Positions 14,396-24,300 of a stretch of 64,000 nucleotides of DNA are shown piece after piece. Position 1 is the stretch's first letter, and every line of letters begins with the position of its first letter. A model generated the notes under the pieces. That model did no database searches. It was given only the letters and a program-made list of their open reading frames with translations, and had not been told where the DNA came from. The translations under genes were made by a program, and so were the position numbers. Source of the DNA: Norana najaformis (taxonomy: Eukaryota > Annelida > Clitellata > Crassiclitellata > Hormogastridae); the NCBI GenBank assembly GCA_964023275.1, contig OZ029923.1, forward strand, positions 9,302,685-9,366,684, given 5' to 3'.

Positions 14396-14640
14396 TCGTA
14401 ATCGTAATCTCAAGATTTCTACAGCGCCTAACGAAAGCCACGTCGCGAGGACCAGCTTATTCACATGCGCTCGTTCAAAACAAAATCGATAGGCAAAAGG
14501 GTTCGGTTCCAGGTCAAGATCCAGAAGTCAGGCAGAGAGACAGCGTGTCAGCTATGGGGATGATGGTGTTTGGGGTTGGAGAGGAGAGAGAGATAAGAGG
14601 AAGAAGGGATGTCAGGATAGGATCTGTGAAAGAGGAATGA
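14396..14640 (-). repeat. Family B repeat, near full length
   Basis: Plus-strand blocks are AATCGTAATCTCAAGATTTC, TACAGCGCCTAACGAAAGCC, CAAAATCGATAGGCAAAAGG, GGTTCCAGGTCAAGATCC, then ATGGTGTTTGGGGTTGGA and AGATAAGAGGAAGAAGGG. It lies tail to tail with the copy at 13978-14206. Confidence 0.9.
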
Positions 14641-14816
14641 ACGATTGCCAAGGTTCTGGACATGGGACCAGCAGCGCATCGCAGGTCTTGCCGCTTGCTT
14701 CCAAGCTTACCCCGGTACCAAATTCCACAAGCGCTCTGCCGAATAGACCACCAAGTAAACAGCGAGTGAGCTAGCTTTCCTGACTTTGGGGTAAGGAAAT
14801 AGCGTGGCTGCAATTC

Positions 14817-14930
14817 AAACGGCAGCGGTGGTGAAGGATCTCACCCGACAAATTCATTGCAAAATGAACAGGGTCGAGGGCAAGCGTTCGTTATAGAAAA
14901 CCGTGTACTTTGGCATTTATATTTAAGGAA
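14817..14930 (+). repeat. Family A repeat copy
   Basis: Carries GCAGCGGTGGTGAAGGATCT, CACCCGACAAATTCATTGC, AAAATGAACAGGGTCGAGGG and GTTATAGAAAACCGTGTAC. The leading hairpin of the family is lost. It is followed by the AT-rich leader of the basic open frame at 15011. Confidence 0.85.
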
Positions 14931-15010
14931 ATGCCAAGCTTGTGTTGGCGATTAGCTTATAAATATTATACTATTTAGATGTGTTATAGACCCATAAACC
15001 ATCACTTGGC

Positions 15011-15289
15011 ATGTTGGTTTTTTGTTTCAAAAGCTTGAAAATTGGAAAAACATTTAAACGATCGACTGCTAAGGCTCCACGCATGGCTCCACGCAAGGCT
15101 GCACGCGGTGCTGCACGCAAGGTTCAACGCAGGGCTCCACGCAAAGCTTCAGCCGTCATTAGTACTTCGGTACAGCGTGTGCGTTTGTCTCGGATAGATA
15201 TAATAACAGCCAAAAGGACTGTAAAGACGCAACGCAAGCCTCAACGAGCTGTGAAGGCTGGGAAACGAAACAAACAAGTTAAAAAGTAA
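15011..15289 (+). CDS. Small very basic open frame with tandem APRK/APRM repeats
   Basis: A 92-residue frame, about a third Lys or Arg, with no acidic stretch. The middle is a degenerate 12-bp tandem repeat (GCTCCACGCAAG-like) giving APRMAPRKAARGAARKVQRR. The composition resembles histone H1 tails or sperm nuclear basic proteins. However, there is no globular winged-helix domain, and a long (CAGT)n tract follows 15 bases after the stop. The tandem repeat alone could create the composition, so this may be a genuine small chromatin protein, one exon of a larger gene, or a fortuitous frame. Low confidence in a functional gene. Confidence 0.25.
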   Translation: MLVFCFKSLKIGKTFKRSTAKAPRMAPRKAARGAARKVQRRAPRKASAVISTSVQRVRLSRIDIITAKRTVKTQRKPQRAVKAGKRNKQVKK

Positions 15290-15303
15290 GCTTATATAAG
15301 TTA

Positions 15304-15445
15304 TCAGTCAGTCAGTCAGTCAGTCAGTCAGTCAGTCAGTCAGTCAGTCAGTCAGTCAGTCAGTCAGTCAGTCAGTCAGTCAGTCAGTCAGTCAGTCAGT
15401 CAGTCAGTCAGTCAGTCAGCCAGCCAGCCAGCCAGTCAGTCAGCT
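15304..15445. repeat. (CAGT)n tetranucleotide microsatellite
   Basis: About thirty copies of CAGT, with a CAGC variant block near the right end. It is one of the longest uninterrupted simple repeats in the window. Confidence 0.95.
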
Positions 15446-16529
15446 AGTCTGTCAATAATTCTGTATGTATGTGTGTTTTTTATCTGTCGGTTTTTCAGCC
15501 TATGTCTCCGCTTGTCCATCTGTATTTATTAACAAAACATCAATCGATGCCCGTCCACTGGTCGGTCGGTCGGTCCGTTAACGTCGATTTTGTTAATGTA
15601 TGCTAATTTTAATGAACCTACTACTGGTACTTTATTTTGTATAACATCAGGAGAAAGAGTTAACTGATGCTGCATTCGATGCAGACGATTCCTGAACAAA
15701 TGAGCTGGTCCTCAAGAACAACGTCAAGTGTGGAACGGCTCTTTAGGAAGATCGGTCAAAAGATGGACGGATTAATTACAGATGGCTACACACCATTTGT
15801 GCATTGCTAAGAAAAGTTTAATAGGCGTAGTGAACATCAATCAAAATCTTTATGCATGTGCCTTTATGTAAGCCTATAAAGAGAGCTATAATTGTTATGC
15901 GATACCTTTATTTTGGGTTCAATGTTCGAATAGGGCCTACATTAACTCCTTAGCCCTACTGTGTCAGTTGCATCGGCTTCGTGTAGAATTCATGATAAGA
16001 TTAAAACTGGCCTGTCTAACATAAAATCCTTTACAGGAGCACTCTTACACCTACTTTAAACTACTAGTCTCTCCTTATATCCCTCCCCGCAGCCTGCGAT
16101 CTTCGAGTATAGGAAAGGAGGACGTTTTGGCGCTGCCGTTTGGGGCCAGGACGTTTGGGCGCCAGAAGCACATACAAAGCTGGATAGTAAGTCAGTAGGT
16201 ATACCACAAGCCTATGCATGTTGTTGTTAAACATTTTTTGAAATTAAGTGCTTCAATCTTTTGAAATAGACTTTTGAAATATTTGGTTCACAAATAATAA
16301 TGCGATAAAATTTTATTTGAAATTCGTCAAATATTATTGGCCTTCTTTTGCTTGTTAACACTCTACTTATAGAAAACACATTGCAATATAGTTTTGCTTT
16401 TTTGCAACCACTGGACAAAAGCAGCGAATGCCCGAGTAAACAGACCTTTGATGACCAGCGCATAGAAGTATTTTGTGCTAATCTTACCTAAATACTCGAA
16501 AATACTGCGTTCATCATATTTCTTTCTTT
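15446..16529. other. Intergenic stretch with no recognised gene
   Basis: Short tetranucleotide echoes such as GGTCGGTCGGTCGGTC near 15560 are present. I see no exon or clear mobile element. Confidence 0.4.
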
Positions 16530-16612
16530 TCACCCGATAAATTCATTGAAAAATGAGCAGGGCCAAGGACAGGTCATACGTTCGTTATAGCATATCATGT
16601 GCCTTTACATTT
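16530..16612 (+). repeat. Family A repeat copy, 5' truncated
   Basis: Begins CACCCGATAAATTCATTG and continues AAAAATGAGCAGGGCCAAGG to TCGTTATAGCATATCATGTG, then CCTTTACATTTACA. The left half of the family is absent. Confidence 0.8.
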
Positions 16613-16844
16613 ACAAGAGAGAGTCCTGTATGCCTGTCTCGAGATATGTGGGGCGACGAATACTCTTCTGTCTTCACCACGTGGGGCCTTTTGGTTCCGC
16701 ACTCCCGAAAACAGCTGAATTATATCTTCAGTGGGGATATGGTCTGAACCACACACACCCGTGGGGAACTTTAACCGCTCCTCAAATCGCACCCTTTTAG
16801 CCTACATGTTGCAGGTTTAAGACCTACAGACACGCATCGACTTA

Positions 16845-17045
16845 ATAGTAATCGTAATCGTAATTCCGAGATTTATACAGCGCCCAACGAAAGCCACGTC
16901 GCGGGACCAGCTTATTCACAGGTGTTCATCAAAACAAAATCGATAGGCAAAAGGGTTCGGTTCAAGGTCAAGATCCAAAAATCAGACGGAGAGACAGCGT
17001 GGCAGCTATGGGGTTGGACAGGAGGGAGGGAGAGAGAGAGAGAGG

Positions 17046-17095
<50 letters not shown>

Positions 17096-17105
17096 GAGGA
17101 AGAAG
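16845..17105 (-). repeat. Family B repeat with an internal (GA)n expansion
   Basis: The plus strand starts AATCGTAATCGTAATTCCG and contains CAGCGCCCAACGAAAGCC, AAAATCGATAGGCAAAAGGG and GGTCAAGATCC. The purine-rich region present in all copies (GAGAGAGATAAGAGGAAG) has grown into a (GA)n tract at 17029-17100. Confidence 0.85.
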
Positions 17106-17711
17106 AACTTAATTGAGATTTGACCTTCTGCGAAAAATCGGCAGGCAGACGGGCAATCATCCTGACTCCTGAGACAGGTAGCCTGATAGCCAGAGTTCAG
17201 GCTGAAGCCATCACGCGCCGTGGCTAGAAATATGGCAACGCGCAGGCGCGATCTAACTGTCGCGACTTCTATTGTCGCCACTCATTTTGCTGTCCCCCAT
17301 AGTTCTCCCCACTGCTGCCATGCCAACCACTAATCACATATGACGCTATGCAGCTTTAACTAATGCAATTTTAAGTTTAAGGAGAGACCTCCCGTCAGCT
17401 GAGTTAATAAATCAATGACTTTGGCAAATATTGGTTGTTCTGTGAATATCCATCGGAACACTAGCTTTAGGCTTATAAACGCCAACGCATGTGAATAGGC
17501 CTGTCGATCGACCTGATATTTCAAAACTTGCTGGTTTCGAAGTCATTACAAGTCTACAAAGAAACAAGTCCTATCGTACGTACTACATAATTTGGTAAGA
17601 AATAAATTAGTTAAGTATCATCTTTCTTAACGAGACCTGCAATCGTATAGGCAGAATTTCTTCTGCACCCGAGAAGTTAAGCAGTGAGTAGGCTACTGCC
17701 AGCTTATTATA
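17106..17711. other. Intergenic stretch with no recognised gene
   Basis: No exon or element was recognised. CpG-containing motifs around 17200-17285 are not obviously a promoter. Confidence 0.35.
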
Positions 17712-17855
17712 AATGTAATTGTACACGTTTTTCTATAGCGACCGTACGGCATCAACCCTGTTCATTTTGCAATGAACTGATCGAGTGGGATCCTTCATCG
17801 CCGCTGCCAGTTTGAATGGGCGCAATACCATTTAAGGTCCCCGTGTACGGGCCGT
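17712..17855 (-). repeat. Family A repeat, near full length
   Basis: Plus strand: TACACGTTTTTCTATAGCGA, CCGTACGGCATCAACCCTG, TTCATTTTGCAATGAACTGA, GGATCCTTCATCGCCGCTGC, TTTGAATGGGCGC, ATTTAAGGTCCCCGTGTACG and GGCC. The last block is the hairpin at the 5' end of the family. Confidence 0.9.
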
Positions 17856-18084
17856 GCTTGCCTGAGATTAAAATCTCTGAAATAATCCACGACCGGGACG
17901 CGAGCATCCTCCCACTCAGAGGCGCCTTGACCAATGTAACTAACCAGGTCAGAGGACGATCGGTCAAACTGGTCAAAATCACTATTCTCAATACAAATTG
18001 GTTCAGGAATGGTTTCTGCAATGATCAGTTGGACAGACAGAGAGGCAGATGGACCCCTATAGACCTGCAGTTGGGGGTTGCAGC

Positions 18085-18215
18085 GTGCGTGAAAAACGAC
18101 GTGGTAGAAGACGATGACGAGGAAATCAGTTTTCCGAAATCATTTTAGAGCGCCCTTTTATTCGACCCCGATTGTTTTACGGCGCTATATAAATTGTCTT
18201 ATCATTAGCAGTAGT
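18085..18215 (+). repeat. Dispersed repeat with ACGATGACGAGG block and GCGCTATATAAAT tail
   Basis: The block GTAGAAGACGATGACGAGGA is shared with a degraded copy at 20383-20410 (GTAGATGACGATGACGAGGA). The element ends TTACGGCGCTATATAAATTG and then TCTTATCATTAGCAG, the same kind of 3' tail as at 3780 and 4384. Its left limit is uncertain. Confidence 0.5.
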
Positions 18216-18709
18216 ATCTGGAATTTAGTGCGGCTATCAACGCAGAATGCAGCGATGTCTTTAATTAAGGATCGCATGATCGTCTGAGGGGCGGTATCGT
18301 CTGAGATATTAGAGACCCAGCCGGGGCCGGTAAGTCACGTGACCACCTTGATGGCGGGTTTTATCCGTTTCACAGAGATGAGACCAGTTTTTGCGGCATT
18401 TGGAGTCCGTCACTTTTTGAGTGAAACTGTGTGCTTAGAATTTGGTGCTTGCTCGACAGTTCTAGTGACTGTAAACTTAGAGTAAGAAGTAGGCTGTATT
18501 TCAGGATTAAATAAATAAAATGGCTGAATGAGATGCAGGTCACTCTCAGGGCCTATGAGAGGGTGCAGCCGGTTCATCGATCCGAGGCCCGGAGGGCCCA
18601 TAAAATGTAACATTGAATAGATTCTGTTCAGAACTCCAGACTGTTCTTCTAATAATGCGGGTGTCACCTTGCTCTTCGATATTGGCCGAGAGGCGTGAGA
18701 AGTCAGATG

Positions 18710-19134
18710 ACTCGCTGGAGACCTTTTGCCTTATTCCAGACTCCAGATTTTATTTCCAGTCCTAAACGGTGGGAATTATTGGTAAACCGCACTGGTTTTC
18801 CTCTTCATAGTATGTCTGAAACGAGATGGTCAGATCGTGTTGAAAGTGTAAAGCATTTTTCAGCTCACCTGCCTGGCATTAAATTAGCATTGGAAGACCT
18901 TCTAGAGCTAAAATTAACAGCCGAAACAAGCAATGAGGTCCATGGAGTTTTATCCTATGTGATGTCTTTTGTGTGTGTATTAATGTCAGCTGTGTGGTAC
19001 AAAATATTAGCTCGCACAGATAACTGCAATAAGGTCATTCAAGCCAGAGATGCCACATTGGATGTCGAACTAGCAAACATTGAAACACTTCTAGAAGATT
19101 TGACAAAACTCCAAAACAACTGGAAATGCACGTA
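18710..19134 (+). pseudogene. hAT/ZMYM1-like transposase-derived fragment
   Basis: An open frame of about 140 codons resembles the middle of hAT-type proteins annotated as zinc finger MYM-type 1-like. Visible hallmarks are ETRWSDRVESVKHF, LLELKLTAETSNEVHGVLSY and VLMSAVWYKILARTDNCNKV. The zinc finger, the rest of the RNase H-like catalytic region and the C-terminal dimerisation region are missing, and a family B fragment follows the stop immediately. It is therefore best read as a dead transposon remnant. The assignment rests on remembered motif style, not a search. Confidence 0.6.
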
Positions 19135-19138
19135 GAAT

Positions 19139-19228
19139 GAAGGCAAGCTAGTGAATAAGCTGATCCCCGCGACGTGGCTTTCCTTGGGCGCTGTAGAAAT
19201 TTCGGAATTACGATTACGATTACGAAGT
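19139..19228 (+). repeat. Family B repeat, 5'-truncated copy
   Basis: Retains GAATAAGCTGATCCCCGCGA, CGTGGCTTTCCTTGGGCGCT, GTAGAAATTTCGG and a perfect GATTACGATTACGATTACG tail, which makes it one of the clearest 3' ends of the family. Confidence 0.85.
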
Positions 19229-19264
19229 ATTGTGGTTGGCCAGAATTCATTGTTTTATATACTG

Positions 19265-19935
19265 TAAGTCACAATTAAAAACATTCTTTGCTGAACAGGA
19301 AGCCAATGCAAAGATTTAAGCACAGGGTTATATGCTCATATTTTAAAGTATTTGTTATGACTCTAGCCAAGGAGTTCTGTACTCGTTGGAGTTTCCTCAT
19401 GTTTGACTTTGTGATACCAACAAGAATTGAGTCACAGTAGTCAAGGCGATTGGAGACTAATGTGTTAGATAATGATATTCTAGAAGACATGGGACGTAAC
19501 GCCTAATTCTGCGTATGTCACGATTATAGGCGTATGATGACTTATAAATACTATTTACATAGTCTGTGAGAGACAAGGTAGAATCAAAAACAACACCCAA
19601 ATCACAACCATCATCAGTCAACTTAACGAGTGAGTCCCCCAGCTGTAAGGATTAAATCCATTCAAACTTCTTAAGTTGCTGTGGGGTACCACGTAGTACA
19701 AATTTAGTCTTCGACTGGTTAATTAGCCGCCATCCAAGACCGCAGCTCCTCACAGGCATCAGACAGCAGCTGCACAGACGACTGACAGGTCAAATGAAAT
19801 GTAGATTTGGGCATCATCCGCATAGAAATGATATCCCAGTGAATGATTTCCAGCAGTGCACCTAGAGGTGTGATGTATAATGTAAACAAAAGAGGACCAA
19901 GTACAGAACCCTGCGGAACACCACAAGTCAAAAAC
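19265..19935 (-). pseudogene. Non-LTR retrotransposon reverse-transcriptase fragment (CR1/Jockey-like), broken
   Basis: On the minus strand two separate frames carry RT hallmarks. The first (19931-19719) reads CGVPQGSVLGPLLFTLYI, the classical motif just before the palm, followed by LRSWMAAN. The second (19490-19275) reads NTLVSNRLDYCDSILVGI then KLQRVQNSLARVI, which is the usual thumb-region signature. The frames are separated by frameshifts and stops, and the endonuclease and C-terminal parts are absent. It is a dead fragment. Confidence 0.85.
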
Positions 19936-21266
19936 CACTAGCTATATAATGTCCATTGGAATTTACTTATTGAGTGCGAGGGGTGAGGTAAGCGACGCTT
20001 TGCCCGTTGTGATAACGGTGATTTAAAAGTCATTAGATTAGACTAGAAAAACTATGTGTAGTTGCATGTTGCATGTGCAACACATTAGTTCATTTCTATA
20101 GTTTCTCAGGGTTCTCCAGAAGCTCACTCTTGACGTCTTCGGCGACTCACTTATTGCTCGGTTGAGGAGTGAGCCGTCCCACTTTAAAAACCATTCCGAC
20201 GCCCGTGCCTCAAGTTATGGCAGTGTGTCTCATAAAAGTTAAAAACCTATTTCATTTACTTTATTTCGAGTCCATTGTTAAAACAACAGCAATAATAATT
20301 CCAAATCTAATATTAATTGTTCACTTTTTAAAAGGTCTCGATTTCAAACAGTTTCTTTATGCTAATAAAAAAAAAACCACGAAGTAGATGACGATGACGA
20401 GGAAGTCACCCTATCGAAAGTCTTAACCTTCGCACCTCGCTGAAAATGTTCGAGTTTGTGTTTAGGTATCGTTTTCAGATGTTTGTGAACTTTTAAAGGT
20501 ATTCGTTCAAAACTTATGATATTTTGAAAATAATTCAAAAACGATGCCGGGTAAACTTTGGAAAACGTTGTCGAACCTAGATTAAGCTATTTTGTCGATG
20601 AAAACAACAATTACAATATTTAGCCGAGAAGTCCTCTCTTACCTAGAGCATTTTCATCTTTTATGTTCTGTAACGTGAATATTTAATAAATAAGTAGTTA
20701 AAGTAGGCCTGATTTATTTTAATGGTCATTTTGTGAGTAATTAAGCAGCTTAAGAGCAAGATCCAACTTTGTAGATTTGAATAGGGTTAAAGGTTGAATG
20801 TTGAATATGATGTACCAACAAATAAAGTTGTTAAAGCTGTGGTTTAAAGCCTTTGATAGGTAAAGGAATTTTATTAAATTTATTACACACCGCTATCAAC
20901 ATTGGTCATCAGAGGCATGGTCTAGGGCCTGAAGGATAGTGTTTGATTAAAAATTCATTCAATTTTATGCGAAAGTTGACATTTAAAAGCCAAACTAAAT
21001 CCTGGTGTAATCCTTCACCATAGGTGATTTTATTATTGGACAAAACAGTAGCATATTAAATGAAGTTACTGCTTCAGTTCCTTTAGTCTGTCAAATGACC
21101 AAGAATAAAAGCACGTAAAATGGAGGATGATCAACTCTGAGGTCCTGCATTTCATTACCACATGCAGGAACTTGACCTTTCAGTGGAAGAAGAGCATTGA
21201 CAGCCAACTTTCATTACTCTGTGCTAGAAAGCGGACCTAAGCTTCTTCTGTTTTTTGCATATTCAG
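19936..21266. other. Region upstream of the SAR1 coding exons
   Basis: No protein-coding exon was found. It should include the SAR1 promoter and non-coding first exon. A degraded ACGATGACGAGG repeat lies at 20383-20410. Between 20440 and 21240 I see only AT-rich DNA. Confidence 0.4.
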
Positions 21267-21305
21267 ATTTGAACACTGTGCAAGAAGACCTTGAGGTTCT
21301 CAGTT

Positions 21306-24300
21306 ATGTTTGTCTGGGACTGGTTTACAGGCCTGCTTAAGTACCTAGGTAATTATGACATCTTTTTACAGGAAACGTCAAGCACCAATACTTGTGGCTG
21401 CACGTGCAGTACTTCGACTTAAATATCTGAGTAATTCTGATGTTATTTAATGCAAGTAAGCAAGTAAGTAAGACATTTGTTAGCACATCATGTATCCATT
21501 GGCGGAGCAAGGAATCGTAGGCATAATATAATGTAATTTGTAGGCATAACTGAATATCTAAGTGTGTCGGTGGCTTTTATGAGTGTGTGAGCTGTTTACT
21601 CATATTGCGAAAAACTGTTTACAACTGTAGCAACAACCTCTTGTAAACACTGTAATTGTAATCATAACTATAAGCTCAAGATTTCTACAACACCCAGTGA
21701 AAGTTAAGTTGCGGGAACCAGCTTATTCACAGGCGCTTAGTCAAAACAACATCGGTAGGGAGGAAGGGTTTGGTTCCAGGTCAAGATCCAAGTTTAATAC
21801 TATCTTTGTCTCTAAAGTTCTAATTTTAACGACACTACTTTTGTTATTGTTGTCAGGGTAAATTCGTGGTTGGTGAGAATGGGAAACACCTATAATGCCT
21901 GTTAGGAATACCTATAAGTGCGATTGTTTACATTTCTATTGTAGTTTTGTGGCGAAACTTAATTTGGATTCCCACATTAGCTGATATTATTGGCTGAAAA
22001 GTGTACATGAATTTGACTTTGTTATTTGTTGACTGCAGGCCTTTATAAGAAGTCTGGCAAGATATTACTGCTGGGTCTAGACAATGCAGGCAAGACGACT
22101 CTGCTCAGTGTTCTTAAAGAAGGTCACATGACTCAGCCCGTTCCTACGCTACACCCCAGTAAGTTACGTTGGTTGAGATTCTGCATTTTCCGTCTGCTCA
22201 TTGTGGGTGTAGCTTTTACTTGAGCTGAGGTGCCAACTCCCGAAGCCAGCATTTATTTGCTGATGTGCGAAGCATCTTACCTCTAACTGGAACCGTATGA
22301 CCATACTGTAATACTAATCACTTAATTAACTAACATTGTTCATGTTTGTTCTAACTTTACAGCTTATTATTTTATGAATCACTGCATTCCTATAAATATA
22401 CTCAACTTCATAAGACGGCTAAGATTGTTCCTTGTTTGCTTAAAACTGAAAATGGCTTTAACCAAACTGCTTGAAATTCTTCTTTGAGTCCATGGGCTCA
22501 TTGCCCATTGGCGCCAATCACATGCTTCACTGTAGATCTCCAACCTGTGCATGTCCATCCCTCATGATTCTCTGTTCTGTCTACCTCTGATCCTTCCGCC
22601 ATCCATCATTCAAAGCGCCTGATGTTTGACTATCCTGGAATGTAATGAAAGTAATGGAAAGGAAACTATATCTCTTTTTGACAAATCTCCAGAATGGGTA
22701 GCTGCTTGAAATTAAAATACTGTAATCCAAAAATTGTCTACTGTAGTCCAAGTACATTTTTAAAGTCTCTTTGTGACATTGTGTTTGGGAGCCACATCAT
22801 GTACTGAGCACTGTATACAATGATGCATTACATGGAAATCACTATCAAAAGATGATTTAATTTTGGGATCGATGTTTGTGAATCAGGGCCATATTTTGGG
22901 GCTTACCAGGTATGGGTTGAACCCTCCTCTGAAAATCTTTTGATTATACCTTCCAATGAGTGAATAAAAGTGCTGAGAAAGGTCAAAGAAACAGGGGACT
23001 TTAAAAAGGTCATCAACAAGTTTGTTTTCATAATAAAGCAGCAAGCACTTCTTTCTAGATACTTGAAGAAATGTTACATAAATTTGCTGAATGAATTCTG
23101 TTTCAAAATAACCTGTGCTTTGTACATGTTGCCGGGATTGTGCTGGCATTGATTTTGAAATGAATGCAATTAACATTGTTTGAGGTCGTTTTTTTGTTGT
23201 TTGACCAGAGATATGGCTGAATTGATTAACTAAACATTGCTTGGCATATTTACCTGTTCTTTGCACGAGGACTAGTGTTTTTCCTTGTAATAATATATTC
23301 CCACAATCACACTAACTTCTTTTTCCATTCTAACAGGATATCGTTATCATATTTTAAAAGTCTGTGTTTTTTAGTGTCTTCTGCTGAATTTAGCACATCT
23401 ACTGTAAGCGTCTAGTGCCACGTGCAGCGGCAAAAGCACTGTAGAAGTCAGATGGTATTAAATACTTTGAACATTTGACAATAATATTATGATATTCTTT
23501 ATAAAGAATAACATATATAGTTTAATAGAAATTTGTTACTGATATTTCTGTGAACCATGTTTGATTTTGTTGCTTATACTAGATTTAAATTTAACACATT
23601 TAAATGAGACAGGAAATCTTGTAGTTGCTTTTTTTATGCTACGTCAACTTCAGGCTTTAAGAATAGATCAAACTTTTAAATATAAATGCTTTTAAAAATT
23701 AGTTATCATTTTAGGTTTTGTATGGATTAAATGCTGTCAATGAACCCACTTACTAGGTCACATGTGAAGGCATCACTACTTAATTATTTTTTACAGCTTT
23801 CTTTAAGGCTTATTACTCTTACTGGTTTGGAGTCTGGGGAAGTAATTACTGAAGCAGTGTAGTCTGTAATTTTTATGAGCGTAAATTTAGAAGCTAAAAG
23901 ATGTTTTGTGGTGTCAAAGCTTCTGAGGAACTGACAATGGGAGGTGTGCTCTTCACAACCTTTGACCTTGGTGGTCATCAGCAAGGTATGTAAATATTTT
24001 GTAAATACTGAAATTAGAAGGTAATTAATATTAGCCAGGATAGCAGAAAATAGCTTTTACAACTGAAATTTGGTAATGCCTCCTTACAGAAGGGCAGCAG
24101 TTTGGAATCTGGCAAAAGAAAACATTATGAGGTCACTGTTGATGCAGAGTAGAATAAGTTCCAACGTACCTCTTTACCAAACCTAATTATACCTTGTCTA
24201 GATATTGTACTTGAAAAGAATTTTAACTGTTTTGCTGCTTTGCTTATTAGCTCTAGATACCTTTACTCTTAACCTCTCGAATTTAAAAGTTTAGTCATCT

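Noticed and set aside
14004-14640. Frames of 79-160 codons over the 14-kb family B copies
   Set aside because: The same peptides recur at every family B copy (1066, 57913 and others), so they reflect repeat sequence and not a gene.
22883-23266. 127-codon minus-strand frame inside SAR1 intron 2
   Set aside because: No domain, splice signals or family resemblance. The length is possible by chance in an intron, and it is antisense to SAR1.
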